Assembly: GCA_965267245.1 (NCBI GenBank)
Contig: OZ253939.1
Coordinates: forward strand, 2,170,001-2,234,000
Direction of reading: 5' to 3'
Origin: JANSWY01 sp965267245
GTDB lineage: Bacteria; Bacteroidota; Bacteroidia; Cytophagales; Cyclobacteriaceae
DNA length: 64,000 bases
Both the position numbers and the translations under genes were made by a program. Numbering within the stretch: position 1 is the first letter of the stretch; every line of letters begins with the position of its first letter. Shown here in pieces: positions 53,373 through 62,996 of this stretch. The notes beneath the pieces are model-generated. The model was not told the DNA's origin. It searched no databases and saw only the letters and a program-made list of their open reading frames with translations.

Positions 53373-54344
53373 ATGAAGAGTATTGGTGTATTTACGTCTG
53401 GAGGTGACTCTCCAGGAATGAATGCTTGTGTAAGGGCTGTTGTACGATCTGCATTGTACCTGGGTATTGATGTTTACGGTATAAAGTATGGTTACAATGG
53501 CATGATTGAAGGGGATATCTATAAGATGAAATCCTACTCGGTTAGTAATATCGTGCAAAGAGGAGGAACGATTCTAAAATCCGCAAGGAGTAAAGAATTC
53601 ATGACTCCAGAGGGTAGGAAAAAAGCTTATGAGCAACTGAAGAAAAAAGGGATTGAAGGTCTTATTGCCATCGGTGGTGATGGTTCATTTACTGGTGCTA
53701 ATATTTTTTATGAAGAACATGGAATTCCAGTAGTCGGCTGCCCTGGAACAATTGATAATGACCTTTATGGAACTGACTATACCATTGGTTTCAATACAGC
53801 CATCAATACCGCACTAGATGCTATAGACAAGATTAGAGATACTGCTAATTCCCATGACAGGGTATTCTTTGTAGAAGTAATGGGTAGGCATTCTGGTTAT
53901 ATTGCAATCAATTGTGGAATTGGAGGAGGTGCCGAAATGGTAATGGTTCCAGAAACATCCACAACAATTGATGATGTAATTTCCACTTTGAAGTCTGGGA
54001 GAGACAAACAAAAAACTTCTTCGATTGTCATTGTGGCGGAAGGTGATGAACAAGGAAATGCTATGGAAATAGCGGCGAAAGTATCTGGACAGGTACCTGA
54101 GCTTGATATACGTGTTACCACCTTAGGTCACATCCAACGAGGTGGAGATCCATCCGCTTTCGACAGGATTCTCGCCAGCAGACTAGGTTTAGCTGCTGTG
54201 GAAGGGCTTGTGAATGGTCAGAAGAATGTAATGACAGGGGTAGTAAACAATGAAATTGTCTACACTAATTTCAAATTGGCTATCTCCAAAAACAAACCAC
54301 TGAATCAGGACTTATTAAGACTAGTAGATATATTGAACGTTTAA
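53373..54344 (+). CDS. pfkA: ATP-dependent 6-phosphofructokinase
   Basis: A 323-aa PfkA phosphorylating fructose 6-phosphate in glycolysis. Motifs are TSGGDSPGMNACVRAVVR, AIGGDGSFTGA, CPGTIDNDLYGTDYTIGF (catalytic Asp), EVMGRHSGYIA and HIQRGGDPSAFDR. Length and order match the classical ATP-dependent enzyme, with Gly at the GGDGS site favouring ATP over pyrophosphate. It is convergent with miaA (4-base overlap) and its terminator lies inside miaA. Confidence 0.95.
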   Translation: MKSIGVFTSGGDSPGMNACVRAVVRSALYLGIDVYGIKYGYNGMIEGDIYKMKSYSVSNIVQRGGTILKSARSKEFMTPEGRKKAYEQLKKKGIEGLIAIGGDGSFTGANIFYEEHGIPVVGCPGTIDNDLYGTDYTIGFNTAINTALDAIDKIRDTANSHDRVFFVEVMGRHSGYIAINCGIGGGAEMVMVPETSTTIDDVISTLKSGRDKQKTSSIVIVAEGDEQGNAMEIAAKVSGQVPELDIRVTTLGHIQRGGDPSAFDRILASRLGLAAVEGLVNGQKNVMTGVVNNEIVYTNFKLAISKNKPLNQDLLRLVDILNV

Positions 54345-55243
54345 CTTCTTTCAATATAATCAAGAATATCATTGAATTGACCCGGTGAAAACCACCGGGT
54401 TTTTTCGTCTTTTTTAAACCAGGTAAATTGTCGTTTGGCATATCTTCTGGAATTTCTTTTCAGCAACCTTATTGCTTCCTCCCTATCATATTTTCCTTCC
54501 ATAAAATCAAAAATCTCAGAATAACCCACAGTTTGAAGTGCGTTCAAATGCCTAAATTGAAATAACTTCTCTGCTTCATCAAATAGCCCCTGGTCAATCA
54601 TAAGATCCATCCTTCTATCAATACGATCATATAGAACCTCACGAGGAAGCTCCAATCCTACCTGAATTATATCAAAAGGCCTCACCGTTTTATTAGGTCT
54701 GTTCCGAAATGACGAAAAGGGTTGCCCTGTTGTCCTAATAATCTCCAACGCCCGGATTATCCTAATATGGTTCTGTTTATCTACCTCTTCATAGTATTCT
54801 GGGTCAGACTTTTCTAATTCCTCCAGCAATATGGACAATCCAAGATTTTCATGCTCTAAATTGAGCTGATCCCTAATTTTCATATCTACCGCTGGCATAT
54901 CATCAATCCCTGCAGCCACCGCTTTTACATATAGGCCAGACCCTCCCACCATCACCACAAAATCACTTTCATTGAAAAGCTTCTCCAAGAGTACCAAGCA
55001 ATCCCTTTCATAAGCCCCCGCATTATAATCTTCCTTTATACTCAGTGTATCTATGAAATGATGTTTCACCGCTTTCAATTCTTCAGGAGAAGGCTTAGCA
55101 GTACCGATCTCAGTTTCTCTGTAAAACTGGCGAGAATCAGCCGAGACTATTTCAGCATTCAGGTGTTTGGCTACTTCAATACCAATTGAAGTCTTACCGA
55201 CTGCCGTAGGACCAACAATTACGACCAGTTTTTTCTTTGCCAT
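54341..55243 (-). CDS. miaA: tRNA dimethylallyltransferase
   Basis: A 300-aa MiaA that prenylates A37 of tRNAs reading U-initial codons. The P-loop is GPTAVGKT, followed by VSADSRQFYRE, GTAKPSPEEL, LVGGSGLYVKAV-like VMVGGSGLYVKAV, and RNSRRYAKRQFTWFK at the end. The ATG at 55243 gives the usual MAKKKLVVIVGPT start; a GTG at 55261 would add six residues. Its 3' end contains the pfkA terminator sequence. Confidence 0.94.
   Translation of the reverse strand: MAKKKLVVIVGPTAVGKTSIGIEVAKHLNAEIVSADSRQFYRETEIGTAKPSPEELKAVKHHFIDTLSIKEDYNAGAYERDCLVLLEKLFNESDFVVMVGGSGLYVKAVAAGIDDMPAVDMKIRDQLNLEHENLGLSILLEELEKSDPEYYEEVDKQNHIRIIRALEIIRTTGQPFSSFRNRPNKTVRPFDIIQVGLELPREVLYDRIDRRMDLMIDQGLFDEAEKLFQFRHLNALQTVGYSEIFDFMEGKYDREEAIRLLKRNSRRYAKRQFTWFKKDEKTRWFSPGQFNDILDYIERS
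54380..54405 (+). terminator. Intrinsic terminator of pfkA inside the miaA coding region
   Basis: ACCCGGT (54380-54386) pairs with ACCGGGT (54394-54400) with a 7-base loop, followed by a T run to 54405. It is a strong plus-strand terminator 36 bases past the pfkA stop and lies within miaA codons that encode the conserved C-terminal RWFSPGQF stretch. Confidence 0.8.
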
Positions 55244-55325
55244 GAGAAAATTATTGAACACAAAAAATGAATTATTCCCCCAAAATTCAAAATTTAGGTA
55301 TCTTTAATATTGGTATTAGCGGAAC

Positions 55326-58300
55326 ATGACTGAGAAAGAAAAAGATCTTACGAAACAAATTGCTAACCTAAAGCAAGAACTCAGCCTATCTGAAAAGAAA
55401 TATTACGATCTCATTGAGCGAACAAATCAAGAGCTCAAAGAATTGTTTGATAACTCCTATGACCTTATTCAGGTCTTTAGACCCAATGGAGAATTTAGAT
55501 TTGTCAATCAGGTATGCAAAAATAAATTGGGGTATACTGAGGAGGACATATTTGACCTAAAATTCTCAGATTTTATACACACTGATCACTGGGAAAAAAC
55601 GCAAAACCAGTTGAAGTCATTGGCCAATGGCGAAATCATTGAAAAGTTTGAAACTGTTTTCATATCCCGTCACGGTAAGAGTATTTATGTTTCGGGCCGA
55701 GTCAATTGTATTATTGAAGATGGTGTAGCAGAAGAATTTAGGGCAGTATTTTATGATATTACTGAACGAATTAGAGCAGAAAGAGCCCAAAGTTTATTTT
55801 ACAAAATTGCGAATCTCACCATTACAAGCTCTAATTTAAACTTATTATACTCCAGTATATATAATGAGCTGAATCGCATTTTAGAAGTCAGGAATCTGAG
55901 CCTAATTGTCAAAGCCAAAGATGGGTTTTCATTCCCATACTTCATCAACGAATACTCGGACAATCGAAACCAGGAAGAACAAAAAAGGATCATATCTCTT
56001 CTCTCCAGGCAGACTCTTGAATCTGGCAAACCGATTATTCTATATAGTGAATCTATAAAGACGATAGCGCAACAAAAGAAAGAAAAACTTCCTGCAGTTA
56101 TTCCTAAAATCTGGCTTGGTGTCCAATTAAGTATTGCAGGGGAAGCAATTGGCGTGCTCTCCATTCATTCTAATCAGGACTCTGCTGCCTACAACAAGAA
56201 TGATCTTGAGTTGATGGACTTTATTTCAGGGCAGGTAAGTCTGGCTATGGAAAGAAAAATTGCTGAAGAAAAGATCCACAACCAGGCAGCCAGGTTATCA
56301 GCAATTTTTGAAAGTAGTACCCACCAAATTTGGTCGATAGATAGAGAGTATAAGTTTACTTCCTTCAATACAAACTATCAGGAAGCTCTGACGTCATATT
56401 ACACTGTAGAACCAGAAATAGGAAAAAGTTTTAAAGATGATTACCCTAATGAGCTTCCTGAAAAAATAGTTGACTTCTGGACTTCTAAATATGATGAAGC
56501 ATTTGAAGGCAAAGTCATCAACTTTCAGACAAGTCTAATTACAAGAAAAAGAGAAAAAATCTGGCGAGATATATTCCTAAACCCCATTTACCTCAAGGAT
56601 GGCCGGATTGAGGAGATTTCTGTTATCGCTAATGATATTACCGAGAAAAAGCAGTCTGAGATAGCGCTTGCTGAAAGTGAGGAAAAATTTAGGACCATAT
56701 TTGAATCATTCCAGGACATTTATTTTAGGTGTCACTTGAACGGTAAAATCTCAATGGTGAGCCCTTCAGTACAGGAATTGCTTGGCTACTCACCCCAAAA
56801 AATACTTGGCCAGAAAGTCCAAAGGTTTTTCACACCAAATGGCGACACGGATGCGCTATTAGAAGAACTATTCGAAAACAAAAGTGTCAGAAACTATGAG
56901 GGGATGGTTAAGACCAAAAATGGTGATGAACTAAATCTAATCATGAACGTGAGACTCATCCAGCGACGTGGAAACATATTTGAACTGGAAGGTGTGGGAC
57001 GCGACATTACTCAACTTAAAAAAACAAATGAAGAATTAATAGCAGCTAAAGAACTGGCCGAGAGATCTCTCAAAATCAAAGAAAGGTTCCTGGCTAATAT
57101 GAGTCATGAGATAAGAACTCCAATGAATGGAATCATCGGAATGATTGATTTGATTGGTAGTACCAGACTCAATAAAGAGCAAAGAGAGTATATCAAAACC
57201 ATCCAGAAATCATCTGAAACGCTTCTTAATATTCTCAATGACATTCTGGACCTTTCCAAAATTGAAGCCGGCAAAATGGAATTGCGTAAGCATCCGGTTA
57301 ACCTGGTTGAAACACTCGAAAAACTCTACGATCTCTATTCTCAGCAGGCCACAATCAATCACAATAACCTCTATTACCATCCTGGAGAAAACATTCCGGG
57401 CATTGTGCTGGTAGATGAAACCCGGTTGATGCAGATACTTTCAAACCTTACATCAAACGCCATTAAATTTTCTCAACAGAAAGGCACAATTAGTATCAGC
57501 TTAAGGTTAGTGGAAACCAAAGATGGCAAGCACACATTTAAATGCCAGGTCAAAGACAGTGGAATAGGTATTTCTAAAGAAGATCAAAACAAACTTTTTA
57601 AAAGTTTTAGCCAGCTGGATACTTCAAGCACAAAAACTTTTGCCGGTACTGGTTTAGGTCTTGCGATATCGAAAGAGTTAGTATTATCAATGGGTGGTGA
57701 AATTGGTGTAGTTTCAACTCCTGGACTTGGAAGTACGTTTTGGTTCACATTCCAAGCTGATATCGCTAAAGAAGATGACTTAAGGGATTCTGGTAAAAAA
57801 GGGTATGGAAAAATCTCTAAAGAATTCAAAGGTGCCAAACCACAAATACTGGTTGTTGATGATAACAGTGTAAACAGAACAGTGGCTTGTCAGATTTTAT
57901 CAAAATCGGGTTGTGATGTAGATGAAGCAGGTAGTGGTCAGGAAGCTATTGACAAAATAAAAATGAGCAAGTACGACCTTGTTTTCATGGATATTCAGAT
58001 GCCAGATATGGATGGTGTGAAGGCAACAGAAAACATCAGAAAATTGAATCTAACAACTACGCCTCCTATTGTCGCCATGACCGCATATTCCATGGAGGAA
58101 GACCGGGAACGGTTTATTTCACAAGGCCTGGATGACTATATGTCCAAACCAATCAAAGCACACTTATTGATCAACAAAGTGAAAGACTGGATTAATTTCG
58201 AGCCAACTGAAGTTAAAACTACTGTATTTGAAGATCAAGCTGAGGACCTGATCATCAATCAAAATACCTTGAATCAGTTGTTCAAATATGGAGGAACCGA

Positions 58301-58586
58301 ATTGATCAAAAGTGTTTTAGAAGAATTTAACCAGGAGACAAACGAACAGATGGAGAAAAGTGTTAAATTCCTGACCAAAAAAGACTATGAAGGAATAAGG
58401 CTCGAACTTCATACGTTAAAAGGTAATGCCGGCACTCTCGGAATTGAAAGAGTGGCAAATAAGGCAACCAGTATTGAAAAAAAGTTAAAAGAACATAACT
58501 TTACAGGAATAAAAAAAGACCTGGAGCAGCTACGGGAAGCTTATAAAGAGTTTCAGGATAATTATCAAAAGATTTTGGAAAATTAA
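55326..58586 (+). CDS. Hybrid sensor histidine kinase / response regulator with Hpt domain
   Basis: A 1086-aa soluble multistep kinase. Domains in order are a short coiled coil, PAS (about 40-150), GAF (about 155-315), two more PAS domains (about 325-440 and 447-570), HisKA (His594 in MSHEIRTP), HATPase (about 695-815, with NAIKFS and GTGLGLAIS), receiver (about 838-958, Asp889) and Hpt (about 975-1080, His1029 in ELHTLKGNAGTLG). No transmembrane segment is evident, so it senses a cytoplasmic signal. It probably phosphorelays to the receiver encoded 8 bases downstream. It is divergent from miaA. Confidence 0.93.
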   Translation: MTEKEKDLTKQIANLKQELSLSEKKYYDLIERTNQELKELFDNSYDLIQVFRPNGEFRFVNQVCKNKLGYTEEDIFDLKFSDFIHTDHWEKTQNQLKSLANGEIIEKFETVFISRHGKSIYVSGRVNCIIEDGVAEEFRAVFYDITERIRAERAQSLFYKIANLTITSSNLNLLYSSIYNELNRILEVRNLSLIVKAKDGFSFPYFINEYSDNRNQEEQKRIISLLSRQTLESGKPIILYSESIKTIAQQKKEKLPAVIPKIWLGVQLSIAGEAIGVLSIHSNQDSAAYNKNDLELMDFISGQVSLAMERKIAEEKIHNQAARLSAIFESSTHQIWSIDREYKFTSFNTNYQEALTSYYTVEPEIGKSFKDDYPNELPEKIVDFWTSKYDEAFEGKVINFQTSLITRKREKIWRDIFLNPIYLKDGRIEEISVIANDITEKKQSEIALAESEEKFRTIFESFQDIYFRCHLNGKISMVSPSVQELLGYSPQKILGQKVQRFFTPNGDTDALLEELFENKSVRNYEGMVKTKNGDELNLIMNVRLIQRRGNIFELEGVGRDITQLKKTNEELIAAKELAERSLKIKERFLANMSHEIRTPMNGIIGMIDLIGSTRLNKEQREYIKTIQKSSETLLNILNDILDLSKIEAGKMELRKHPVNLVETLEKLYDLYSQQATINHNNLYYHPGENIPGIVLVDETRLMQILSNLTSNAIKFSQQKGTISISLRLVETKDGKHTFKCQVKDSGIGISKEDQNKLFKSFSQLDTSSTKTFAGTGLGLAISKELVLSMGGEIGVVSTPGLGSTFWFTFQADIAKEDDLRDSGKKGYGKISKEFKGAKPQILVVDDNSVNRTVACQILSKSGCDVDEAGSGQEAIDKIKMSKYDLVFMDIQMPDMDGVKATENIRKLNLTTTPPIVAMTAYSMEEDRERFISQGLDDYMSKPIKAHLLINKVKDWINFEPTEVKTTVFEDQAEDLIINQNTLNQLFKYGGTELIKSVLEEFNQETNEQMEKSVKFLTKKDYEGIRLELHTLKGNAGTLGIERVANKATSIEKKLKEHNFTGIKKDLEQLREAYKEFQDNYQKILEN

Positions 58587-58594
58587 GCATTACA

Positions 58595-58963
58595 ATGTCT
58601 AAGAAAATAATCGTTGCAGAAGATAGTTCAGTAATACAGAACCTTACTAAGCGCATACTTAGTATTCAGAATTACAATATTACCTCTGTCAAGAATGGAC
58701 AGCAGGTGTTGGATAAAATGAACAAGGACACATATGACCTGATATTATTAGACATCAATATGCCAATAATGGACGGTATGGAATGTGCCAAATCTATTCG
58801 CTCCAGGGATGACGAATCGAAATCTATTCCAATAATTGCCATAACCGGTAATGCTAAGAACTACTCAATGGATGACTTCAAGAATGTGGGGATAGATGAT
58901 TACCTGCCGAAACCATTGGATTATGATGCCATGGTAGAAATGGTAAAGAAGTATTTGGACTAA
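58595..58963 (+). CDS. Single-domain response regulator receiver
   Basis: A 122-aa CheY-like receiver with Glu9/Asp10, phospho-acceptor Asp53 (LLLDINMPIMDG), Thr84 and Lys106 (LPKPLD). There is no output domain. It is 8 bases downstream of the hybrid kinase and its TAA overlaps the next ATG (TAATG). The first acidic residue is Glu rather than Asp, which is common. Confidence 0.92.
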   Translation: MSKKIIVAEDSSVIQNLTKRILSIQNYNITSVKNGQQVLDKMNKDTYDLILLDINMPIMDGMECAKSIRSRDDESKSIPIIAITGNAKNYSMDDFKNVGIDDYLPKPLDYDAMVEMVKKYLD

Positions 58964-59232
58964 TGAAATATACAAAGCATAACCTCAATAAATTAGAAGA
59001 TATCTTTTCAGAGTCTGATTATATACTCAGATATGAAAAAGGTAATTTCCAATCAGGTTATTGCATTCTGAAGGATACCAAAATCGCTATTGTCAATAAA
59101 TATTTCCCGCTAGATGGAAAGATCAATTGTTTACTTGAGATTCTAAAGTCAATTGAGATTGATGCCTCCAACCTGACGGAAAAGAACCGAAAATTCTTCC
59201 TTGAATTATCACAAACAGACCTTAAGATTTGA
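58963..59232 (+). CDS. Small hypothetical protein in kinase / hydrolase operon
   Basis: An 89-aa soluble protein with no signal peptide or membrane segment and no motif I recognise. It is rich in Lys, Ile, Leu and Glu, with a strand-rich middle (GYCILKDTKIAIVNKYF) and a helical end. It is coupled by TAATG to the receiver and by TTGA to the PhnP-like hydrolase, so translation is well supported. Function unknown. Confidence 0.72.
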   Translation: MKYTKHNLNKLEDIFSESDYILRYEKGNFQSGYCILKDTKIAIVNKYFPLDGKINCLLEILKSIEIDASNLTEKNRKFFLELSQTDLKI

Positions 59233-59990
59233 AGATTACATTTCTTGGAACCGGTACAAGTCAAGGGGTTCCAGTTATAGCCTGTGATTGCCCTATTTGC
59301 CAATCTGTAGATTTTCAAGACAATCGTTTAAGATCTTCAATTTTAATAGAAGTAGACGACCTTAACATTGTCATTGATACTGGTCCTGATTTCAGACAAC
59401 AGATGCTTCGCGAGCGTGTGAAAAAATTGGATGCACTTCTGTACACACATGCTCATAAAGACCACACTGCTGGATTGGATGATGTAAGAAGCTTCAATTT
59501 TAAACAAAAAAAAGACATGCCCATTTATGGGACTCGTCAGGTTTTGGATCAAATAAAATCCGAATTTGCTTACGCTTTCGCCGAAAACAAATATCCGGGT
59601 GTACCACAAATTGAAACCAATGTAATCACCAATGCTCCATTTAAAATTGGCGATACATTGATCACCCCAATTGAGGTAATGCACCATAAACTACCGGTTT
59701 TGGGGTTTAGGATCAATGATTTTGTCTACATCACAGATGCCAATTACATCTCTGATGAAGAGAAGCTTAAAATCACAGGTTGCGAGCATTTTGTCATTAA
59801 TGCTTTACAAAAGGAAGAGCATATTTCTCACTTTACTTTTCAGCAAGCGATTAATCTATCTGAAGAATTAAAAGTGAAACATGCCTATTTCACACATATC
59901 AGTCATAAACTTGGCAAACACAGAGAAGTAAGCAAAGAGTTACCTGACAACATACGACTAGCTTATGATGGTTTAAAAATTGAATGCTAA
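59229..59990 (+). CDS. MBL-fold metallohydrolase (PhnP-like)
   Basis: A 253-aa metallo-beta-lactamase-fold hydrolase. It opens with FLGTGTSQGVPVIACDCPIC, with the extra zinc-binding CxCxxC typical of PhnP cyclic-ribose phosphodiesterases, then VIDTGPDFRQQM, THAHKDHTAGLDD (the HxHxDH metal motif), PVLGFRI and a late HISHKLGKH. The start is a TTG overlapping the previous TGA, because the LGTGTSQG motif lies only four residues in. General cytoplasmic hydrolase; substrate unknown. Confidence 0.87.
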   Translation: MKITFLGTGTSQGVPVIACDCPICQSVDFQDNRLRSSILIEVDDLNIVIDTGPDFRQQMLRERVKKLDALLYTHAHKDHTAGLDDVRSFNFKQKKDMPIYGTRQVLDQIKSEFAYAFAENKYPGVPQIETNVITNAPFKIGDTLITPIEVMHHKLPVLGFRINDFVYITDANYISDEEKLKITGCEHFVINALQKEEHISHFTFQQAINLSEELKVKHAYFTHISHKLGKHREVSKELPDNIRLAYDGLKIEC

Positions 59991-61556
59991 ATGCATCATA
60001 ATTATTACTTCCTAAAACACCTCAGCCAGGTACTGAGTACCAGGATATCAGGTTTCGAAATTGTGGAAGTCTTTAGTCAAAGTAAAGATGAACTAATCAT
60101 TTCCATGCTCAAAAACCAGGATGAGTTTCATATTAAAGCAACTTTGGAGAGTAAGATATCAATGCTTTCATTCCCTGAAAGATTTGCCAGGGCAAGAAGA
60201 AATAGCATTGACTTATTCCCTGATGTGATTGGAATGAAGATCAAACAAGTTACGCAGTTTGAAAACGAACGAAGTTTCTCATTAGAATTGGAAAATGGAT
60301 TGCAACTGGTTTTCAAAATGCACGGAAGACGGTCCAATATCATTCTATTCAATGGAAACCAGGTAAAAACGCTATTCAATAATCAAATGAAAAATGACCT
60401 TGACCTGGACTTATCAACAATAAATAGGTCATTAGATCAATCATTCCAATTTTTTCAGAACCATGGAATAGAAAATACATTTCCCACATTCGACAAAAAG
60501 ATTAAGGCTGAGCTTATTTTCAGAGGTTTTCAGAACAATTCTCAAAAAGAAGATTGGGATTTGATTGAAGGAATGCTTCATGATCTGGAACCTCCATTCT
60601 ACATTTATGAAGATCAGGAAGGATTGCCGTACCTCAGTTTGTTTAAACAAAAGGATAACCTGCTACTTGAATCCGCAGATCCGTTGAAACTATGTAATGA
60701 GCTATTTTATAAATTCACGAAATCATACACGCTCAACCATCAAAAAAATGGCGCCATCAATAACTTGCAAACAAGAATAGGAAAAGCCAATAACTATATT
60801 AGTAAAACACAAAATAAACTTGAGGGATTAGAAGCAAATAATCGAAATGAGGAGATTGCCAATATCATCATGGCAAATCTGCATGCCATACCAGCTAATA
60901 AGAAGATTGTTTCACTTTTTGACTTTTATCAAAACAAACAAGTAGAAGTAAAGCTTAACCCCAACTACACCCCCCAACGTAATGCAGAAAACTTTTACAG
61001 GAAGGCTAAGAACAAAAAGATTGAGATCGACAAACTTGCCGAAAACATCCTCTCTAAGCAAAAAGAAGTTGACAAACTGGTAGCTCTGCAAAAAACCATT
61101 GCATCAATAGAAGACCTCAAAGAATTAAGAAAAATCACCAAAACAGGAAAAACTGATAAAGCCGAAAAATCACAGGAAACATTTCCGTTTAAAAAGTTTG
61201 AGATAGACGGTTGGTCCGTACTAGTTGGGAAAAATGCCAAAAGTAATGATATCCTAACATTACACTACGCTACTAAAAATGATTATTGGTTACACGCCAA
61301 GGATGTCAGCGGATCTCATTTGGTCATTAAGTCAATTCCTGGAAAATCACTACCTGGCCATGTACTGGAGAAAAGTGCACAGATAGCTGCGTATTTTTCA
61401 AAAAGGAAAACAGACAGTCTATGCCCTGTAATTCACACCTTAAAAAAATATGTCCGGAAACCTAAAGGAGCGGCTCCCGGACAAGTTATCGTTGACAAAG
61501 AAGAAGTAGTGCTGGTGGAACCTATGTCACCAGAAAATGTCCTCTCTTCAAATTAA
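59991..61556 (+). CDS. NFACT family protein (RqcH/Rqc2-like, fibronectin-binding A domain)
   Basis: A 521-aa NFACT protein. NFACT-N-like sequence (FERFARARRNSIDLFPDVIG region) is followed by helical and coiled-coil stretches (about residues 255-370) and the NFACT-R (DUF814) domain with NDYWLHAKDVSGSHLVIK and YFSKRKTDSLCPVIHTLKKY (landmark WLHAKDVSGSH). Bacterial RqcH adds alanine tails to stalled chains on 50S subunits. Some Bacteroidota members are divergent and the exact activity is unproven here. The ATG follows the hydrolase TAA directly. Confidence 0.88.
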   Translation: MHHNYYFLKHLSQVLSTRISGFEIVEVFSQSKDELIISMLKNQDEFHIKATLESKISMLSFPERFARARRNSIDLFPDVIGMKIKQVTQFENERSFSLELENGLQLVFKMHGRRSNIILFNGNQVKTLFNNQMKNDLDLDLSTINRSLDQSFQFFQNHGIENTFPTFDKKIKAELIFRGFQNNSQKEDWDLIEGMLHDLEPPFYIYEDQEGLPYLSLFKQKDNLLLESADPLKLCNELFYKFTKSYTLNHQKNGAINNLQTRIGKANNYISKTQNKLEGLEANNRNEEIANIIMANLHAIPANKKIVSLFDFYQNKQVEVKLNPNYTPQRNAENFYRKAKNKKIEIDKLAENILSKQKEVDKLVALQKTIASIEDLKELRKITKTGKTDKAEKSQETFPFKKFEIDGWSVLVGKNAKSNDILTLHYATKNDYWLHAKDVSGSHLVIKSIPGKSLPGHVLEKSAQIAAYFSKRKTDSLCPVIHTLKKYVRKPKGAAPGQVIVDKEEVVLVEPMSPENVLSSN

Positions 61557-62993
61557 TTACTCTACCTCGTTGATCTTAAGCATATTTGTATGTCCATTCC
61601 AATGAAGTGGCATAGAAGCTGTATTGATCACAACATCACCTTTTTCCAGAATTTTGGCACCTTTCAATTTGTCTTGCAGGTCTTCGAAAGTCTTGTTGAT
61701 ACCATCCATTTTGTTGTAGATGTACCCTCTGATACCCCACACTAAACTCATTTGGTTCACCACAAATCTTTTATCGGTAAACAGATAGATCTCAGCCTTA
61801 GGTCTGTGCATGGCTATTCTATAACCGGTATACCCTGATTTCGTCATACTCAAAATAGCTTTTGCACCAGATAATCCACTTAATTGACAAGCAGACCTAA
61901 CGAGCATGTTACTTGTATATTCTTCGCTTCCCAGATCAGATAATTCAAGAAACTTATTATAAATAGACTCATTATTGTTTTCAACAGCTTTAATGGTACG
62001 TGCCATACTTTGTACAGCCAAAACCGGATACTTACCAGAAGCTGATTCAGCAGATAGCATTAATGCGTCAGCACCATCCATTACTGCATTCGCCACATCG
62101 TTGGTTTCAGCCCTGGTAGGTCTTGGGTTGTCAATCATGCTTTCCATCATTTGGGTAGCTATGATTACTGGTTTTGCTGCCTCATTACACTTCTGAACAA
62201 TTTTCTTTTGCCAAACAGGGACATCTTCCATTAGAATTTCCACACCCAGATCACCACGTGCCACCATGACACCATCAGTTTCTGCAATAATTTCATCTAT
62301 GTTTTTGAGTGCTTCAGGTTTTTCAATCTTCGCTATTACTTTGGTATGAACACCAGCTTCAGCAATTCTTCTTTTAAGGTCTATGATATCCTGAGCAGTT
62401 CTCACAAAAGACAGGGCAATCCAATCAAGTTGTTGTTCCAGCCCAAACTCAAGGTCAATTTGATCTTTCTCTGTTAACGACGGAGCAGAGACATTACTAT
62501 TAGGTAAGTTTATCCCCTTCCTTGATTTAAGAGGACCCCCATGAATTACCTTTGTAATCACTTCATCCCCCTTCACTTCCTGTACTTTTAATTCAATTTT
62601 CCCATCATCGATCAGAATAGATTCACCGGGAGCAACATCACTGGTAAGGCCCTGATAAGAAGTGCTAATAATTTGGTCATTACCTACAAGTTCCTTCGTT
62701 GTGATGGACAACTTTTGCTCAGCCTTTAACGTCACTTCGTCATTTTCAATAAGACTGGTTCTGATTTTTGGTCCCTGTAAATCCTGTAATAAAGCAATGT
62801 GGGCATCCATTTCTTCATTTAGTTCCCTTACCCACTTAATTACTTTCAGGTGATCCTCATGGGTACCGTGAGAGAAGTTTAGACGGAATACATTGGCACC
62901 TGCCTCAATCAACTCCTTTAGTGTCTCCTTACTTCTACTGGCTGGCCCCACTGTAGCTACTATTTTCGATTTGTTGTACTGAAATTCACTCAT
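61557..62993 (-). CDS. pyk: Pyruvate kinase
   Basis: A 478-aa pyruvate kinase forming pyruvate and ATP from PEP. Motifs are TVGPASRSKETLKELI, VFRLNFSHGTHEDH, LLQDLQGPKIR, IDDGKIELKV, the active-site IAKIEKPEALKNIDEI, and VMVARGDLGVEI then TQMMESMIDNPRPTRAET. Length is normal. It is convergent with the NFACT gene (adjacent stops) and 3 bases downstream of the IPExxxVDY gene, forming an operon with it. Confidence 0.96.
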   Translation of the reverse strand: MSEFQYNKSKIVATVGPASRSKETLKELIEAGANVFRLNFSHGTHEDHLKVIKWVRELNEEMDAHIALLQDLQGPKIRTSLIENDEVTLKAEQKLSITTKELVGNDQIISTSYQGLTSDVAPGESILIDDGKIELKVQEVKGDEVITKVIHGGPLKSRKGINLPNSNVSAPSLTEKDQIDLEFGLEQQLDWIALSFVRTAQDIIDLKRRIAEAGVHTKVIAKIEKPEALKNIDEIIAETDGVMVARGDLGVEILMEDVPVWQKKIVQKCNEAAKPVIIATQMMESMIDNPRPTRAETNDVANAVMDGADALMLSAESASGKYPVLAVQSMARTIKAVENNNESIYNKFLELSDLGSEEYTSNMLVRSACQLSGLSGAKAILSMTKSGYTGYRIAMHRPKAEIYLFTDKRFVVNQMSLVWGIRGYIYNKMDGINKTFEDLQDKLKGAKILEKGDVVINTASMPLHWNGHTNMLKINEVE

Positions 62994-62996
62994 TAG

